Source: Ectopseudomonas mendocina (lineage in GTDB: Bacteria > Pseudomonadota > Gammaproteobacteria > Pseudomonadales > Pseudomonadaceae). Taken from it: a stretch of DNA of 64,000 nucleotides. The stretch covers positions 1 to 64,000 of the forward strand of contig NZ_JADTQG010000020.1 in the NCBI RefSeq assembly GCF_016008875.1, written 5' to 3'. Of this stretch, positions 63,853 to 64,000 are shown in pieces. The position numbers and the translations under genes are program-made. Every line of letters starts with the position of its first letter. Positions within the stretch are counted from its first letter, which is position 1. The notes below the pieces were generated by a model that searched no databases, had not been told where the DNA came from, and was given only the letters and a program-made list of their open reading frames with translations.

Positions 63853-64000
63853 GACTGTTATCGGGGCTTCCCCCGCCGGCGTCCACATACGCGCCGCCAT
63901 GGGCCAGGAATGAGGTAGCGCCAAGACTGACCCACCATTGGTCAAGGCCACGCGCGAAGCCAACCTCGCTGGCCCCCTCGCAAACGATGATGGATTTGGC
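63671..64000 (-). CDS. OLD-family/TOPRIM nuclease, 3' part, truncated
   Basis: The minus-strand frame enters from beyond the window edge. AKSIIVCEGASEVGFARGLD is the start of a TOPRIM domain and MVFVDADKP the acidic DxD motif, as in OLD-type ATP-dependent nucleases. Homology ends near 63760 and the final 25 or so residues are read through from the inverted HAD gene, so the natural C terminus is lost. The N-terminal ATPase part lies outside the window. Confidence 0.6.
   Translation of the reverse strand, partial: AKSIIVCEGASEVGFARGLDQWWVSLGATSFLAHGGAYVDAGGGSPDNSLIRGTALLNLGYRVMVFVDADKPSTAGLAEASMSRPAQHLAGCMTNDKLLDPASLRQDRS

Overview
The window looks like accessory DNA of a Pseudomonas-type gammaproteobacterium. 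The grounds are a tRNA-Pro(GGG) 3' end, an OprD-family porin, PtrA/DUF2790-type small periplasmic proteins, a TacAT pair, Pseudomonas-type cop/cus genes and a CadR-type operator. No housekeeping operon is present. Almost every gene is mobile, defensive, or a metal-resistance gene, and several junctions are broken by insertion sequences or frameshifts.

Layout. (1) 1-22.1 kb: two short plus-strand genes, then seven minus-strand genes. In transcription order these are a DUF3427-type helicase (N terminus lost at an IS1182 remnant, plus a 2-bp frameshift), a Fic enzyme, a 1,711-aa exonuclease-RecQ-UvrD fusion, a 1,731-aa SF1 helicase-topoisomerase IA-like fusion, a protein with an HNH-like motif, a beta-propeller-like protein and a 1,260-aa protein ending in a PD-(D/E)XK nuclease. 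Several overlap by a few bases, so the block looks like one nucleic-acid-processing cassette, plausibly anti-phage. (2) 22.1-28.2 kb: IS1182 remnant, a zinc-ribbon protein with a TumE-like tail, a tyrosine recombinase with an amber codon, a structured non-coding stretch followed by three genes (small repeat protein, Cas2-fold protein, TIR protein), and a TacAT toxin-antitoxin pair. (3) 28.2-33.1 kb: a small satellite-like island with a tRNA-Pro 3' fragment as attachment site, arm-type repeats, an integrase, a hypothetical gene, a DUF3987 gene, an AlpA-like gene and a perfect 21-bp inverted repeat. (4) 33.1-38.9 kb: phage/ICE-type genes (glycine-zipper, DUF932, YqaJ exonuclease, Gp3-like protein), a RelE/Phd-type TA pair, and an inovirus Gp2-type gene next to an AT-rich repeat region. 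(5) 38.9-56.4 kb: a copper island with cusCBA, DUF2790, an oprD gene split by an IS630 element, copA/copB with accessory genes, a bufferin cluster (bufABC) and copZ. (6) 56.4-62.3 kb: decayed helicase and P450 genes, then a cadmium/lead-type module (cadR-like regulator, CDF transporter, and a DUF3703-lspA-araC-desaturase operon behind a second CadR-type operator). (7) 62.3-64 kb: two divergent broken HAD hydrolase genes and the end of an OLD-type nuclease.

The copper genes form one layered system: inner-to-outer membrane efflux by CusCBA, periplasmic oxidation and sequestration by CopA/CopB and Met/His-rich proteins, peptide-based chelation by the bufferin, and cytosolic buffering by CopZ. 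CopR-box-like sites precede three of the small-protein genes. The most likely under-described systems are the helicase/topoisomerase cassette and the structured-RNA plus Cas2-fold plus TIR cluster.
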